Shown here piece after piece: positions 1-8,518 of a stretch of DNA of 32,491 nucleotides; within the stretch, counting starts at the first letter, position 1; each line of letters starts with the position of its first letter. This DNA is from a virus. The stretch covers positions 1 through 32,491 of the IMG/VR virus record IMGVR_UViG_3300027704_000090. One strand, written 5' to 3'. The notes beneath the pieces were generated by a model. It searched no databases. It was not told the origin of the DNA and worked only from the letters and a program-made list of their open reading frames with translations. Position numbers and translations under genes: made by a program.

Positions 1-127
1 AGGTTCGCGAGTTACAGTTCCGAGCGGAGCAAGGCGGACTTGTTAAGGGAACCCCAGAGTATGAGCAGTTTATACTGTCTGGCGGTTCTAACGACGCAGA
101 ACCTTTGTCTGGGATTGGGAAGTTGGC
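1..127. repeat. Terminal direct repeat, left copy (assembly overlap of a circular genome)
   Basis: These 127 bases are identical to 32365-32491. The repeat lies inside a coding frame that continues without interruption across the join. A length of 127 is a common maximum k-mer size in short-read assemblers. It is therefore best read as the overlap left on a circular or circularly permuted contig, not as a biological terminal repeat. Confidence 0.9.
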
Positions 128-890
128 TTTTGACCTAGATCGTGGAATCATTACGCAAGAACAGTTTGACGGTGCTGTTGATAAGATGGACGGCTCTGGC
201 GTTACGGTTACAAACGTAATCGGAGATGAGGAAGGAACGCTGGCAAAGGAATTGTCCAAACGCAATGCTAAGAATATAAATGATTCGATAGCCGCTGGTA
301 TGCAGGGATCTAAGCGTTTGCAAGACCTTATAACATTAGGCGAATTATTCGAGCAAGTTGATACCGGCGCTTCAGCATCAGTGAAAGCCGCTCTTGGCCG
401 TTACGGAATTAAAACTGAAGGGGTTGATGTAATTGAAGCTGCCAGCGCCCTTATCAGTCGTTTAGTCCCGACAGCTAGAGAGCCTGGTTCTGGACCCATG
501 TCTGATAAAGACCTGGAGCTATTTAAACAAACATTCCCAAGCTTAATCAATACGCCTGGAGGTAACGCTTTAATCCTAAAAACACTTGAGGAAATCTCTC
601 AATATGAAATTGCAGAAGGTATGATTTCTGGAAAGATTGCAGATTGGGCAATGACGCCAAAAGCTGATCGAGCGGATCTAGAGGAAAAGGGGCTTATTCT
701 AAGCCCACAAAACGGAAGAAAAGCTATCTTCGATCTTCCAAAGGTTCTGTTCAGCGATTTTGCTCCTGAAAATACAGGGGATGTTGTTTCTAGGTCTCGT
801 GAAAGCTTTATGAGTGACCCCAGGGTCATGGCTCTTTCAGAAGCAAGTCGTGAGAGCGCGTGGAAATATTACCAGGAGCAAGCGAACTAA
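1..890 (+). CDS. C-terminal part of a 511-aa internal virion / DNA-ejection protein (gene split by the window ends)
   Basis: This is the 3' part of a gene that starts at 31719 and crosses the circular join. Codons here begin at base 3, and the codon before is completed by base 32364, so residues 216-511 lie here. It ends in TAATG, overlapping the next start. The part seen here is soluble, helical and rich in acidic and polar residues. No enzymatic motif was recognised. It is the second of three consecutive genes between the gp10-like/cupin block and the tailspike. P22 keeps its ejection proteins gp7, gp20 and gp16 in that position, so a role in the capsid lumen and in DNA delivery is inferred from order, size and composition. 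It could also be another internal structural protein. Confidence 0.75.
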   Translation, partial: VRELQFRAEQGGLVKGTPEYEQFILSGGSNDAEPLSGIGKLAFDLDRGIITQEQFDGAVDKMDGSGVTVTNVIGDEEGTLAKELSKRNAKNINDSIAAGMQGSKRLQDLITLGELFEQVDTGASASVKAALGRYGIKTEGVDVIEAASALISRLVPTAREPGSGPMSDKDLELFKQTFPSLINTPGGNALILKTLEEISQYEIAEGMISGKIADWAMTPKADRADLEEKGLILSPQNGRKAIFDLPKVLFSDFAPENTGDVVSRSRESFMSDPRVMALSEASRESAWKYYQEQAN

Positions 891-3139
891 TGGCCGAATT
901 TGATCCTATCGCAATGTCGATTGCTATTGCTAAAGCCCAAGAGCAAGAGCCAAGCGTTCTTTCAAAGATGTGGAGCGCGGTAACTGGTGAAGGTTCAGAC
1001 CCGACCATTCCGTCTGCCATCGATGCAAATTTAGGTCTTTCAGCTTCAAAGTCTGCGCAAATGTCTGCGCTATTTGCAACCACGCGCAGCCCAGATCGAT
1101 TGAAAAGCGGAATGCTCAAAGTAGAGCCAACTGCTGAGTTTACTGAGGATGATACCGGACGATTGGTGGCATTGTGGCCAATCAGAAGAGAAGGCGAGTT
1201 GACCGGGCAGGTAACGCGATTTTACCCAAACGAGCCGGGTCTGGGCTTTACTGAGGCGCTTCAGGCTTCTGGGGTTGTTGCTGCTGCTGGCCCAATAGGC
1301 AAGGCTCTCAAGATGATTGGACTGCCAACTGCTGGATATACTGGTGCCGCTACTGTTGGCGCAACTGAGGCCGCATTAGTTGAGGGTGCTAGTTCTCAGC
1401 TAACTGACGCCCCATTTCAAGTAAGTGATATTCCCATTGGCGCTGTTGGCAGTACCGCTGGGCAGAAATTGTTTAACATGGTTGGATCTCTGGTTATTGC
1501 CATCAGGCGAAGCGGACCGGAGCGCGTTTTGGGACCGGACGGAAAGCTTCTCCCAGGCCCAGCACAGATGGCGAGAGATGCTGGCCTAGATCCAGAGGAA
1601 GTATCCGCAAGTGTTGCGGCAGAAATGCAAAAGCAAGTTCGTCGGGGGATTGAGCCTGAAGCCGCTGGTGTATCTGCTATGTCCACAGGGCTTCCTGTAG
1701 AGGTTCCTATGACGCAGGGCGCTATGTCCGGCAGCAAAGGTCAGCAACTTGTAGAAAATCAAATGGAAAGCGGCGTATATGGAGGCGCAGCCGAGAGAGC
1801 AATGGGGACTTTCAGAGAAGGTCAACAGGGTGCGTTGCGTGAAAACATTGACGTAATCACAGAGCAAATGGTTCCAGAAAGTTTTGGCGGGCAGGTTATT
1901 GATCCTGTGACGTATCGCTCTCCAGTTACCAAGCAGGGTGGCGGAAAGATGGCCCAAGAGACGTTGGTGGCCAGAAGGGCTTTTGAAGCCCAAAGGGCCA
2001 AAGGGTTATACACTCAGGCTCGTGCATCTGGTTCGGCAGTCGTTGAGCCAGAGGAGGCTTTGAACATTGCTGACACTGCAAGGGCTGTTTTTCGAGAAGA
2101 CTTTAACCCAAATACTGCACCTAAAGTTGATGAGTTTCTTTTGGAACTTGATGAAATCATGGCGAATGGCGGAGATATACCGGCGTTGCAGGCTTGGCGT
2201 CAGCAACTTAACTCACTTAGAAAGGGTGTTCCGACTGTAGATGGCGCTGCGGCTGGCGCAATTATAAGGTCAGTGGACGGCTCCTTGATGGATGCCGTGG
2301 ACAACCAGCTTATTATTGGCGATCAAGCCGCTGTGAAGGCGTGGAGGAACGCAATCACCAATTATGCTGAGTATGCAAAGCGCTGGAAAGATGGCGGAAT
2401 GCTTAAATTACTGACTGACAAAGCGGGTCGGGATGGCGAAATGGTTCTGAAAGTTTCCCCGGAAGATGCAGCAAATGCTATTTTTACTGCAACAGCTTCA
2501 GGCATGGCTAAAAGAACGAACTTAGCGCGAGACCTTTCAACGCTTAGATCTGAGCTGCCTTTGTCCGATTGGAACTCGCTGCGCCAATCTGCATTCATTC
2601 GCTTAACTGATATGGCCGAAGGCGCTTCCAAGGGTGGAGATCAGCAAGTATCCGGCGTCAAATTCAAGAAGGCTTGGGAAAATTTGAAAAAAGAAAGCCC
2701 TGCTGTGGCCAATGTTTTGTTCAATAAGGCCGAACGCGATATGATTACGCAGTTTGGTAACGTCGCTGCAAAAGCAACCAACACGGCTGTAAACGCCTCG
2801 AATAGCGCAAATGCTGCGGCTGGAATGATTCAGCGCCTTGCTGCTGCGTTTACGTCATCCGGTCCTGGGCAGTTTATAATTCAGAACTACCTTTCAGGCA
2901 TCCTCAGAGAGCCATACGGTGCGCTTAAAGCCACAAGGGCAACCGCTGCGGCTTTGGCACCACGCCAACTTGTCCCTAACCCCCAAGAAGGGTTTGTTGG
3001 GGCCATTCAGGGCGCTGTCTCGACATCTCCAAGAGGGGCTGCTGTTGGTGCTGGCGCTGGTGCTGCACTGTCACAGGAAGAAAGCATCAGCTCTAACATT
3101 CCGCTTATAGGTGGTCGCATGACTGTTGGTGGCCAATAA
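890..3139 (+). CDS. Large internal virion / DNA-ejection protein (749 aa)
   Basis: This is the third and largest of the consecutive ejection-type proteins, in the place P22 gp16 holds. I chose the ATG at 890 because it overlaps the previous stop (TAATG); an in-frame GTG at 860 would lie inside the previous gene. A glycine/alanine-rich hydrophobic stretch at about residues 125-175 and another near the C-terminus (about 715-735) suggest membrane interaction. The middle, about 250-650, is long, helical and soluble. I see no lysozyme or transglycosylase motif. Ejection proteins of P22-like phages leave the capsid with the genome and help form a conduit through the envelope. That role is inferred from position, size and composition. 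Confidence 0.7.
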   Translation: MAEFDPIAMSIAIAKAQEQEPSVLSKMWSAVTGEGSDPTIPSAIDANLGLSASKSAQMSALFATTRSPDRLKSGMLKVEPTAEFTEDDTGRLVALWPIRREGELTGQVTRFYPNEPGLGFTEALQASGVVAAAGPIGKALKMIGLPTAGYTGAATVGATEAALVEGASSQLTDAPFQVSDIPIGAVGSTAGQKLFNMVGSLVIAIRRSGPERVLGPDGKLLPGPAQMARDAGLDPEEVSASVAAEMQKQVRRGIEPEAAGVSAMSTGLPVEVPMTQGAMSGSKGQQLVENQMESGVYGGAAERAMGTFREGQQGALRENIDVITEQMVPESFGGQVIDPVTYRSPVTKQGGGKMAQETLVARRAFEAQRAKGLYTQARASGSAVVEPEEALNIADTARAVFREDFNPNTAPKVDEFLLELDEIMANGGDIPALQAWRQQLNSLRKGVPTVDGAAAGAIIRSVDGSLMDAVDNQLIIGDQAAVKAWRNAITNYAEYAKRWKDGGMLKLLTDKAGRDGEMVLKVSPEDAANAIFTATASGMAKRTNLARDLSTLRSELPLSDWNSLRQSAFIRLTDMAEGASKGGDQQVSGVKFKKAWENLKKESPAVANVLFNKAERDMITQFGNVAAKATNTAVNASNSANAAAGMIQRLAAAFTSSGPGQFIIQNYLSGILREPYGALKATRATAAALAPRQLVPNPQEGFVGAIQGAVSTSPRGAAVGAGAGAALSQEESISSNIPLIGGRMTVGGQ

Positions 3140-3176
3140 TGACACTGTTCAAATCAACATATTTTGTGATAAAAGA

Positions 3177-3189
3177 CTTGCAAAGCAAG
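3177..3189 (+). other. Small hairpin before the tailspike ribosome-binding site
   Basis: CTTGC-aaa-GCAAG is a perfect 5-bp stem with a 3-nt loop. It lies in the 62-nt gap between the ejection protein and the tailspike, directly before GGGGAACG and the ATG at 3202. It could tune tailspike translation or be chance. I found no convincing promoter in this gap. Confidence 0.3.
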
Positions 3190-3201
3190 GGGAACGAATA
3201 A

Positions 3202-6200
3202 ATGGCACTGACGCAACTTGCACCTCCGTATCCAGTTTTCACTGATAAAAACGGGGATCCTCTTGATAATGGGTATCTGTATTTCGGTGAGGTGAACTTA
3301 AACCCCGAAACAAACCCCATCCAGGTCTATTACGACAGCGCGTTCACACAGCCTGTGGCGCAGCCGGTACGCACATCTAACGGCTATGCCGTGCGCAATG
3401 GCGCACCTGCGCTGATATACGCTGGTAGCCAGTTCTCTGTTACTGTACGCGACAAGAACAGCGACCTGGTGATCTACAGCCCTGTTGGGTATGGTATCGA
3501 TCCCGGCGCAGTTGCTGGCCTAGTTGTGGTCCAAGATCAAACAGGCGATGGCGTCACGACTGCATTTGGCATGGGCGCATCACCAGCAACAAAAAACGCG
3601 ACAAATGTTTACATTAATGGCGTGTATCAAAGCAAAGCGGGTTACAGCATAAGCGGCAGCACTTTGACGTTTTCAGAGGCACCATCACTTGATTCCGCCA
3701 TTGAGATCGTCAGCAATGAAACATCAATCATTGGTGTGACTGAAGCTGGGGTGGTTTCTTACAACGAAGGTGACACTGGCGCTGTTACTCGTACAGTCAA
3801 AGCCAAACTGCAAGAGACTGTATCCGTCAAAGACTTCGGTGCTGTCGGTGATGGTGTGACGGATGACACTGCGGCTATTCAGGCTGCTCTGGATAACGGA
3901 TCAGGTACTTATGCAGTTCACCTACCTGCTGGCACATATATGGTCTCAGCAACCATTTATATTCCGAGCAATACTTATTTCGTTGGTGACGGCAAAAACA
4001 GTGTAATCAAAATGATTGGCACTGAGGGTCGTAACACAACTGTTGTTATGACTGGCTTCAGAAATAACAAACGTGAAAACATCGTCATTGAAAACATGAT
4101 GATTGATTTCAACCGCACCCGTTGGTCTGTTACGGGCGGAACTCAATTGGCAGATGCGTTTAATGGCACTGCTGGATATACCGCATATCAAGACAACGAT
4201 GAGACAGCATTAAGTATTTGTTACTCAGAAAACGTATTGGTTCAAAACGTCTGGGCAATTGACGGATACAAGCATTGTATTGATGTCCAGGCTCCGTCTT
4301 ATCGTACAGGCACAGACGGTGCGACTTACGATAGTCAGCCATCTAAGAATGTAACACTTGAGAACTGTTATGCCTCTGGTGCTGGCGATGACAACATTAC
4401 AACTCACCACTCCACAGACATTAATATTATTGGTTGTTGGTCAGAAAATCCATCTGGTGTTCGGGTTCCTCAAAACTCAAACTGTATTGAGATTGATGAC
4501 GGTAGCCGAAATGTATTTGTAACTAACTGCGTCACCATCGGTGGGATATACGGCCTTCAGATTAAAGGCCACGACTATGCACCAGCACCTTATAACGTAA
4601 TTGTAAACGGACTTCGTACTGTAAACAACACTCAGGGCGTAGAGCTACGTCATTCGGGTTGGTATGCAAACAAAGTTACATTTAGTGGTAATGCGAGTAC
4701 AACAGATTTTACTCTGCCATTAGGATATACTGTCTCTCCAGTCGTTTATGTTGGCGGCGTTAAGCAGACATCAGGCGTTTCTGTTAGTGGTGTAACCTTA
4801 ACTTTCTCATCAGCACCAGCTTCTGGGACGAATAACATTGTTGTCTACAAGGCCGATGCAGGAGAAGACCCAGAGATTGTAGACGAAGAAGGCAAGACGA
4901 TTGTTTACTCAGGCACAAGCCCAACGGCTCGTAATGTTATGTTGTCAAACATTTCTGTCATTGCCCCTAAGTCTATAGCTCACCCAACGGTAACAACTGT
5001 TGGCGGTACTGCCATTCCTAATTTTAGTGGCGGGGGTAATGTTTCTCAATCAACCTACGCAGCAAAAGCTGGTATGCGTATTCGTTCTTACGAGAATGTT
5101 AATTTAGTTAATGTTAGCTTCAATGACAGCACTCTGGACTTAGCTGGTGATTACAGTGCTGCAACTGCTCTATCTGAGGACGCAGTGTGTCGCATTTATA
5201 GTGGCGCGTCCAATATCCTTATTAAAAATATGTCTATCTATGGGTTCGGAGCTGGCAGCTTAGAAATGGAACGAGGGCTGTACACAACCAACAGTTTAGT
5301 TGGGCCAATATCCGTGGATGGGTTTGCGTCTAGCAATGGTCCAGAACACCCTATTAGGTTTAGTGAGAGTGAAAGTTTATACGAAGGTTACATTAATAAC
5401 TTTTTAATTTCTGGTAGTCAGTCAGATAAGATTGCTGTTTTTGTTACTTGCCCAAATGTCCAAGTCGGCTCTGGTACTGTGACTGGATACGGAACGCCTG
5501 TTGGCGGTGGCATTGGCTCAACAGATACTGGCCAACCAAAAGGTGTTACCTTTTCAAGAACGGCTCGGAGTGCATCTGATACTACTACCACTCCAGTAGC
5601 TGTCACGAACTTTGATTGGTATGAGAGAGCAACTGCTCAGAACTTAGGTTTAGGTGAGGGTTTAAAGCAATCGTGGCGAACAAAGCTAACTGGTGACGCC
5701 GCACCAATTGAAGTTGGTTATGTAGGTTTTATTAAAAACTCTGCAACTGATACAGACAGGCAGCATGACTTTGTTGTAGCCAACTCTGCTGATGGCGGTA
5801 ATACTGCGGCTGCTCCTGTGTTTGAGGTTGCATCTAATGGTACTGTTCGCCCATCCGCAAATGGCAGTCAGTCATTAGGTGATGCAAGCCACAAATGGAG
5901 TGAGGTCTTTGCATCCAACGGCACAATCAACACATCTGATGAACGTCAGAAGCAAGACATTGCTGACATAGATGATGCTGAAACTAGAGTGGCTGTAGTT
6001 CTTAAAGGCAAGCTGAAGAAGTTTAAGTTTAAGGATGCTGTTGCGGCCAAGGGTGAAAATGCCCGTGTTCATATCGGTGTAATAGCCCAGGAAGTAAAGG
6101 CTGCTTTTGAGGCAGAAGGCTTAGATGCTCACGACTACGCCATGTTATGCTATGACCAGTGGACTACTGGATCAGAAGAAGCTGGTGATTTAGAAACACA

Positions 6201-6258
6201 TGACAGTTATGGGGTTCGATACACTGAGCTTCTAACATTTATAATTTCTGCGATGTAA
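3202..6258 (+). CDS. Tailspike: P22-like head-binding domain, pectate-lyase-type beta-helix, S74 intramolecular chaperone
   Basis: This is the receptor-binding tailspike, 1018 aa. Residues 1 to about 105 resemble the P22 gp9 head-binding domain (NGYLYFGEVN, then NPIQVYYD, TSNGYAVRNG and QFSVTVRD). Residues about 108-172 are a small beta module. At about 207-240 begins a Pectate_lyase_3 type right-handed beta-helix (VKDFGAVGDGVTDDTAAIQA), which probably holds the surface-polysaccharide binding or cleaving face. A second copy of the small beta module interrupts at about 491-550. The C-terminus from about 909 is a Peptidase_S74 chaperone: TSDERQK gives Ser912 and Lys917, the expected Ser/Lys pair five residues apart, followed by His957 in VHIGVIAQEV. 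In this family the chaperone trimerises, assists folding and cuts itself off before the serine. Mature length would be about 911 aa. The receptor cannot be read from sequence. Confidence 0.92.
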   Translation: MALTQLAPPYPVFTDKNGDPLDNGYLYFGEVNLNPETNPIQVYYDSAFTQPVAQPVRTSNGYAVRNGAPALIYAGSQFSVTVRDKNSDLVIYSPVGYGIDPGAVAGLVVVQDQTGDGVTTAFGMGASPATKNATNVYINGVYQSKAGYSISGSTLTFSEAPSLDSAIEIVSNETSIIGVTEAGVVSYNEGDTGAVTRTVKAKLQETVSVKDFGAVGDGVTDDTAAIQAALDNGSGTYAVHLPAGTYMVSATIYIPSNTYFVGDGKNSVIKMIGTEGRNTTVVMTGFRNNKRENIVIENMMIDFNRTRWSVTGGTQLADAFNGTAGYTAYQDNDETALSICYSENVLVQNVWAIDGYKHCIDVQAPSYRTGTDGATYDSQPSKNVTLENCYASGAGDDNITTHHSTDINIIGCWSENPSGVRVPQNSNCIEIDDGSRNVFVTNCVTIGGIYGLQIKGHDYAPAPYNVIVNGLRTVNNTQGVELRHSGWYANKVTFSGNASTTDFTLPLGYTVSPVVYVGGVKQTSGVSVSGVTLTFSSAPASGTNNIVVYKADAGEDPEIVDEEGKTIVYSGTSPTARNVMLSNISVIAPKSIAHPTVTTVGGTAIPNFSGGGNVSQSTYAAKAGMRIRSYENVNLVNVSFNDSTLDLAGDYSAATALSEDAVCRIYSGASNILIKNMSIYGFGAGSLEMERGLYTTNSLVGPISVDGFASSNGPEHPIRFSESESLYEGYINNFLISGSQSDKIAVFVTCPNVQVGSGTVTGYGTPVGGGIGSTDTGQPKGVTFSRTARSASDTTTTPVAVTNFDWYERATAQNLGLGEGLKQSWRTKLTGDAAPIEVGYVGFIKNSATDTDRQHDFVVANSADGGNTAAAPVFEVASNGTVRPSANGSQSLGDASHKWSEVFASNGTINTSDERQKQDIADIDDAETRVAVVLKGKLKKFKFKDAVAAKGENARVHIGVIAQEVKAAFEAEGLDAHDYAMLCYDQWTTGSEEAGDLETHDSYGVRYTELLTFIISAM

Positions 6259-6268
6259 GGAGCTAACA

Positions 6269-6796
6269 ATGATTAGACAACAGGGCGGTATATTTGGGAG
6301 AAATCCTGTCTTCAACTCGATTGACGCAAGCCAATGGATTGGGGTTCCTCACAATATTGTTGTCAGCAACACTCGTCAAACACGAACAGGCTCAACAAGT
6401 GAGGCTGAGATTGCAACCTTTACAATGCCAGCAGGTAGTATGGGTGCAAATGGTTGGTTTAGATTTAGAACTTTAATTAGCACAACCGATAATGGTAATG
6501 ACAAAAATGTCAGAATGACTATGGGCGGTTCTGATATTGTAAACACCACATCAGGATATACTGATGAGGAGTGTACCACTCGAATTACTCAGGTCTGGAA
6601 TAGAGGTGCCGAGAACTCACAGGTTCTTATGGGTGCGACTGCTGCTCTTGATCCAAGTGAGAGTGGTGCTGCTTTAACAACTACTTCAATAGATACATCT
6701 GCTAATGTTGTGTTTAGCATTAAGGGTACATTAGCTGATGCTACTGATAGTATTCACTTAGAAGCATTCTCATTTGAGGTTTGCTATATACCATGA
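6269..6796 (+). CDS. Beta-rich protein next to the tailspike, possible tailspike accessory or decoration protein
   Basis: A 175-aa protein follows the tailspike by 10 nt with its own site (AAGGAGC before the ATG). It is rich in Thr, Ser, Gly and Asn with alternating hydrophobic residues, and it looks like an all-beta virion surface protein. It has no signal peptide or membrane segment. The N-terminus (IFGRNPVFNSIDASQWIG) reads like the short attachment tags of proteins that dock on a spike or fibre, but I do not recognise a named family. Its position suggests co-assembly with the tailspike or a secondary receptor contact. Stop and next possible start overlap as ATGA. Confidence 0.65.
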   Translation: MIRQQGGIFGRNPVFNSIDASQWIGVPHNIVVSNTRQTRTGSTSEAEIATFTMPAGSMGANGWFRFRTLISTTDNGNDKNVRMTMGGSDIVNTTSGYTDEECTTRITQVWNRGAENSQVLMGATAALDPSESGAALTTTSIDTSANVVFSIKGTLADATDSIHLEAFSFEVCYIP

Positions 6797-6852
6797 TGGA
6801 TCGGCGCACAGTGGCAGCTTATCAAACGCATCTAACAGCGCAGGTAGACTAA
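6793..6852 (+). CDS. Possible 19-aa coupled micro-ORF
   Basis: ATGATG overlaps the stop of the preceding gene (ATGA), and the ORF reads MMDRRTVAAYQTHLTAQVD before TAATG. Only the overlapping start/stop pattern typical of this genome supports it. It may simply carry ribosomes to the next small ORF. Confidence 0.25.
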   Translation: MMDRRTVAAYQTHLTAQVD

Positions 6853-6935
6853 TGGAACGCGAACCCATCCAGACTTTTAGCACCGTATTCGGCACCGTGT
6901 TTGGATCGGTGTTTCGTCCAATAACTTTAAAATAG
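6852..6935 (+). CDS. Possible 27-aa coupled micro-ORF with VFG repeats
   Basis: It starts in TAATG coupled to the previous micro-ORF and ends 9 nt before the next gene's ATG. The peptide has an internal repeat, TVFGTVFGSVF, flanked by charged ends (MEREPIQ and RPITLK), so it is amphipathic or hydrophobic. Function unknown. It could be a real small membrane-active peptide or chance. Confidence 0.35.
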   Translation: MEREPIQTFSTVFGTVFGSVFRPITLK

Positions 6936-6944
6936 GAGGCTATC

Positions 6945-7238
6945 ATGCCTAGAACTTCAGTTTCCGCAGGGGCGCAAAACACTTGGTCAAATGCTATCCA
7001 AGTGGTTGGCAGCTTCAACCTTTCAATTAGCGGCACGTTTGCTGGCACTGTGACTGTGCAGCGCTCAGACGATGGCACAACATGGCGTGACGTTGATACG
7101 TTCACCGCAGTGTCTGAAGAGGTTGGTTATGATCCAATTCTGAACTATTACCGTGTCGGTATTGCTACTGGTGATTACACATCAGGAACGGCTGTTGCCT
7201 CATTGAACGGTTATGACGTTTGGCCAAATCGGATGTAA
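6945..7238 (+). CDS. Small beta-sandwich virion-associated protein (97 aa)
   Basis: The start has a good site (AATAGGAGGCTATC then ATG). The sequence is all-beta in character: SFNLSISGTFAGTVTVQRSDDG, then a WRDVDTF strand and YYRVGIATGDYTSGTAVASL. Small jelly-roll or Ig-like proteins of this look are common in tailed phage structural cassettes, often as decoration or tail-accessory proteins. The exact role is unknown. It sits between the spike genes and the membrane and lysis genes. Confidence 0.6.
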   Translation: MPRTSVSAGAQNTWSNAIQVVGSFNLSISGTFAGTVTVQRSDDGTTWRDVDTFTAVSEEVGYDPILNYYRVGIATGDYTSGTAVASLNGYDVWPNRM

Positions 7239-7240
7239 TT

Positions 7241-7474
7241 ATGGAAATGGACGCGCTTTTGAACATGGTATTTGCCGCAGTAATTAGCGGTTTAGGGTGG
7301 TGGATTAAATCTCAGCACGATGACATAAGGCGCGTCACCATTCTGCTCAACAGAACCCGCGAAGAAATGGCTAAAGAATACGTCACTAAGGCTGACAGTT
7401 CTGAAGTTCTCTCGCAAATTATGAATAAGTTTGACCGCCTTGAAGAAAAAATAGACCGACTTATGGAAAGGTAA
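7241..7474 (+). CDS. Small membrane-anchored coiled-coil protein, lysis-cassette neighbour
   Basis: A 77-aa protein. One hydrophobic segment lies at about residues 5-22 (LLNMVFAAVISGLGWWI). A charged helical tail to the C-terminus follows, ending in a heptad-like stretch (IMNKFDRLEEKIDRLMER). I chose the ATG at 7241, 2 nt after the preceding stop, over an upstream TTG inside that gene. The shape fits XhlA-like or spanin-like accessory lysis proteins. I see no lipobox partner and no clear family match, so the lysis role rests on the nearby holins and endopeptidase. Confidence 0.6.
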   Translation: MEMDALLNMVFAAVISGLGWWIKSQHDDIRRVTILLNRTREEMAKEYVTKADSSEVLSQIMNKFDRLEEKIDRLMER

Positions 7475-7490
7475 ACTGAGGTGACGGCAC

Positions 7491-7967
7491 ATGATGATAG
7501 ACCCCATTACTGCTATGGCCGCTGCCAGCGCAGCATACTCAGGCATAAAAAAAGCCGTATCTGTTGGTCGTGAAATCAGTGGAATGGCTGGCACGATCTC
7601 TCAGTGGAGCAAGGCCGTAAGCGACTTAGACTTCTTAGAGAAAAAAGCTCAGAAGCCTCCAATGTATAAGATTTTCAGTGACACACAAGCCACTGCTCTC
7701 GATATTTGGTCCCAAAAACAGAAATTAGCAGAAATGAGAGAAGACCTCCGCTCTCATATTTCTTGGCATTATGGCCCATCCGCTTGGGATGAAATTTTGC
7801 GTATTGAGGCTCAACAGCGTAAAGAACAACGTAAACTTGTGTATAAGAAACAAGAATTTATAGACAACTGCATCAACTGGACCGTGGGCATTTTAGCTTT
7901 TTTCGCAGGGGCAGGAGTTTTGCTTGTATTTGTTTACTTTCTAAGCGCGAAACAAGGGAAGTGGTAA
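7491..7967 (+). CDS. Conserved-looking C-terminal membrane protein (158 aa)
   Basis: The N-terminus is small and alanine-rich (MIDPITAMAAASAAYSGIKK). A polar helical middle follows with WHYGPSAWDEI and a basic stretch (QQRKEQRKLVYKKQE). One strong membrane helix lies near the end (about 132-151, TVGILAFFAGAGVLLVFVYF). Proteins of this shape occur near lysis or tail genes of aquatic phages, but I cannot name a function. Lysis accessory and inner-membrane docking are both possible. Confidence 0.6.
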   Translation: MMIDPITAMAAASAAYSGIKKAVSVGREISGMAGTISQWSKAVSDLDFLEKKAQKPPMYKIFSDTQATALDIWSQKQKLAEMREDLRSHISWHYGPSAWDEILRIEAQQRKEQRKLVYKKQEFIDNCINWTVGILAFFAGAGVLLVFVYFLSAKQGKW

Positions 7968-7979
7968 TAAGGAGTATAG

Positions 7980-8177
7980 ATGATGGCAACAAAGCTAGAT
8001 GAGTGGAAAGTTCTACCGCGTCTCATGATGCTGGTAATGACGATCATGTACATACGCTGCCTGGAGTGGGCGCTTTCTCAGCCTGATCTGTCGGTAGCGC
8101 AAGCTGGTCTTATCTCAGTGGTAACTGGCGCTATGACAGGTAGCTTTGGCATCTGGATGGGCAAGGAAAGTTCATGA
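7980..8177 (+). CDS. Putative small holin with two membrane helices
   Basis: A 65-aa protein with a strong ribosome-binding site (AAGGAG). The two hydrophobic segments are about 13-27 (LPRLMMLVMTIMYIR) and about 42-58 (GLISVVTGAMTGSFGIW). The N-terminus is charged and the tail short (MGKESS). This fits a class II holin, which forms inner-membrane lesions to trigger lysis. The next gene overlaps its stop (ATGA) and is also holin-like, so the pair may act as holin and partner. A dual start (ATGATG) is visible; dual starts occur in some holin genes, but here the two codons are adjacent. Confidence 0.65.
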   Translation: MMATKLDEWKVLPRLMMLVMTIMYIRCLEWALSQPDLSVAQAGLISVVTGAMTGSFGIWMGKESS

Positions 8178-8518
8178 TTGGTGCAATCGTAACAAGCGTT
8201 GCTAATCTAGCGACCAGCGTGATCGACGGCAAGACTGCTGTTAAGAAAGCTGAAGCTGAGACCAAGATGAAGATCGCCACTGGTGAAATTAGTTGGGAGC
8301 AATCCGCTATAGAGGCCAGTAAAGATTCTTGGAAGGATGAAGCCTGGACCGTGGCTTTCATTGCCATTGTGATTGGAAGCTTCATTCCAGGCTTACAACC
8401 GTACATGGCTGAAGGCTTTGCCAACTTAGAGAAGGCACCAAGCTGGTTTCAGTGGGCTATGTATGCAAGCATTGCAGCTAGCTTTGGTATCAGGACCATG
8501 AAGGGGTTTAAGAAATGA
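8174..8518 (+). CDS. Holin of the 3-TM gene-transfer-agent type
   Basis: A 114-aa protein starting in ATGA overlap with the previous gene and ending in ATGA overlap with the endopeptidase. It has an amphipathic N-terminal segment (about 1-18), a charged helix with KAEAETKMKIATGEISWEQ, and hydrophobic segments at about 57-74 (TVAFIAIVIGSFIPG) and about 90-106 (WFQWAMYASIAASFGI). This resembles the GTA_holin_3TM family known from alphaproteobacterial gene transfer agents and phages. Direct coupling to the M15 gene supports a lysis role. Confidence 0.7.
   Translation: MIGAIVTSVANLATSVIDGKTAVKKAEAETKMKIATGEISWEQSAIEASKDSWKDEAWTVAFIAIVIGSFIPGLQPYMAEGFANLEKAPSWFQWAMYASIAASFGIRTMKGFKK

Noticed and set aside
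7980-8177. Dual-start holin/antiholin pair from ATGATG
   Set aside because: The two starts are adjacent codons, so the products would differ by one Met and not by a charge as in known dual-start holins.
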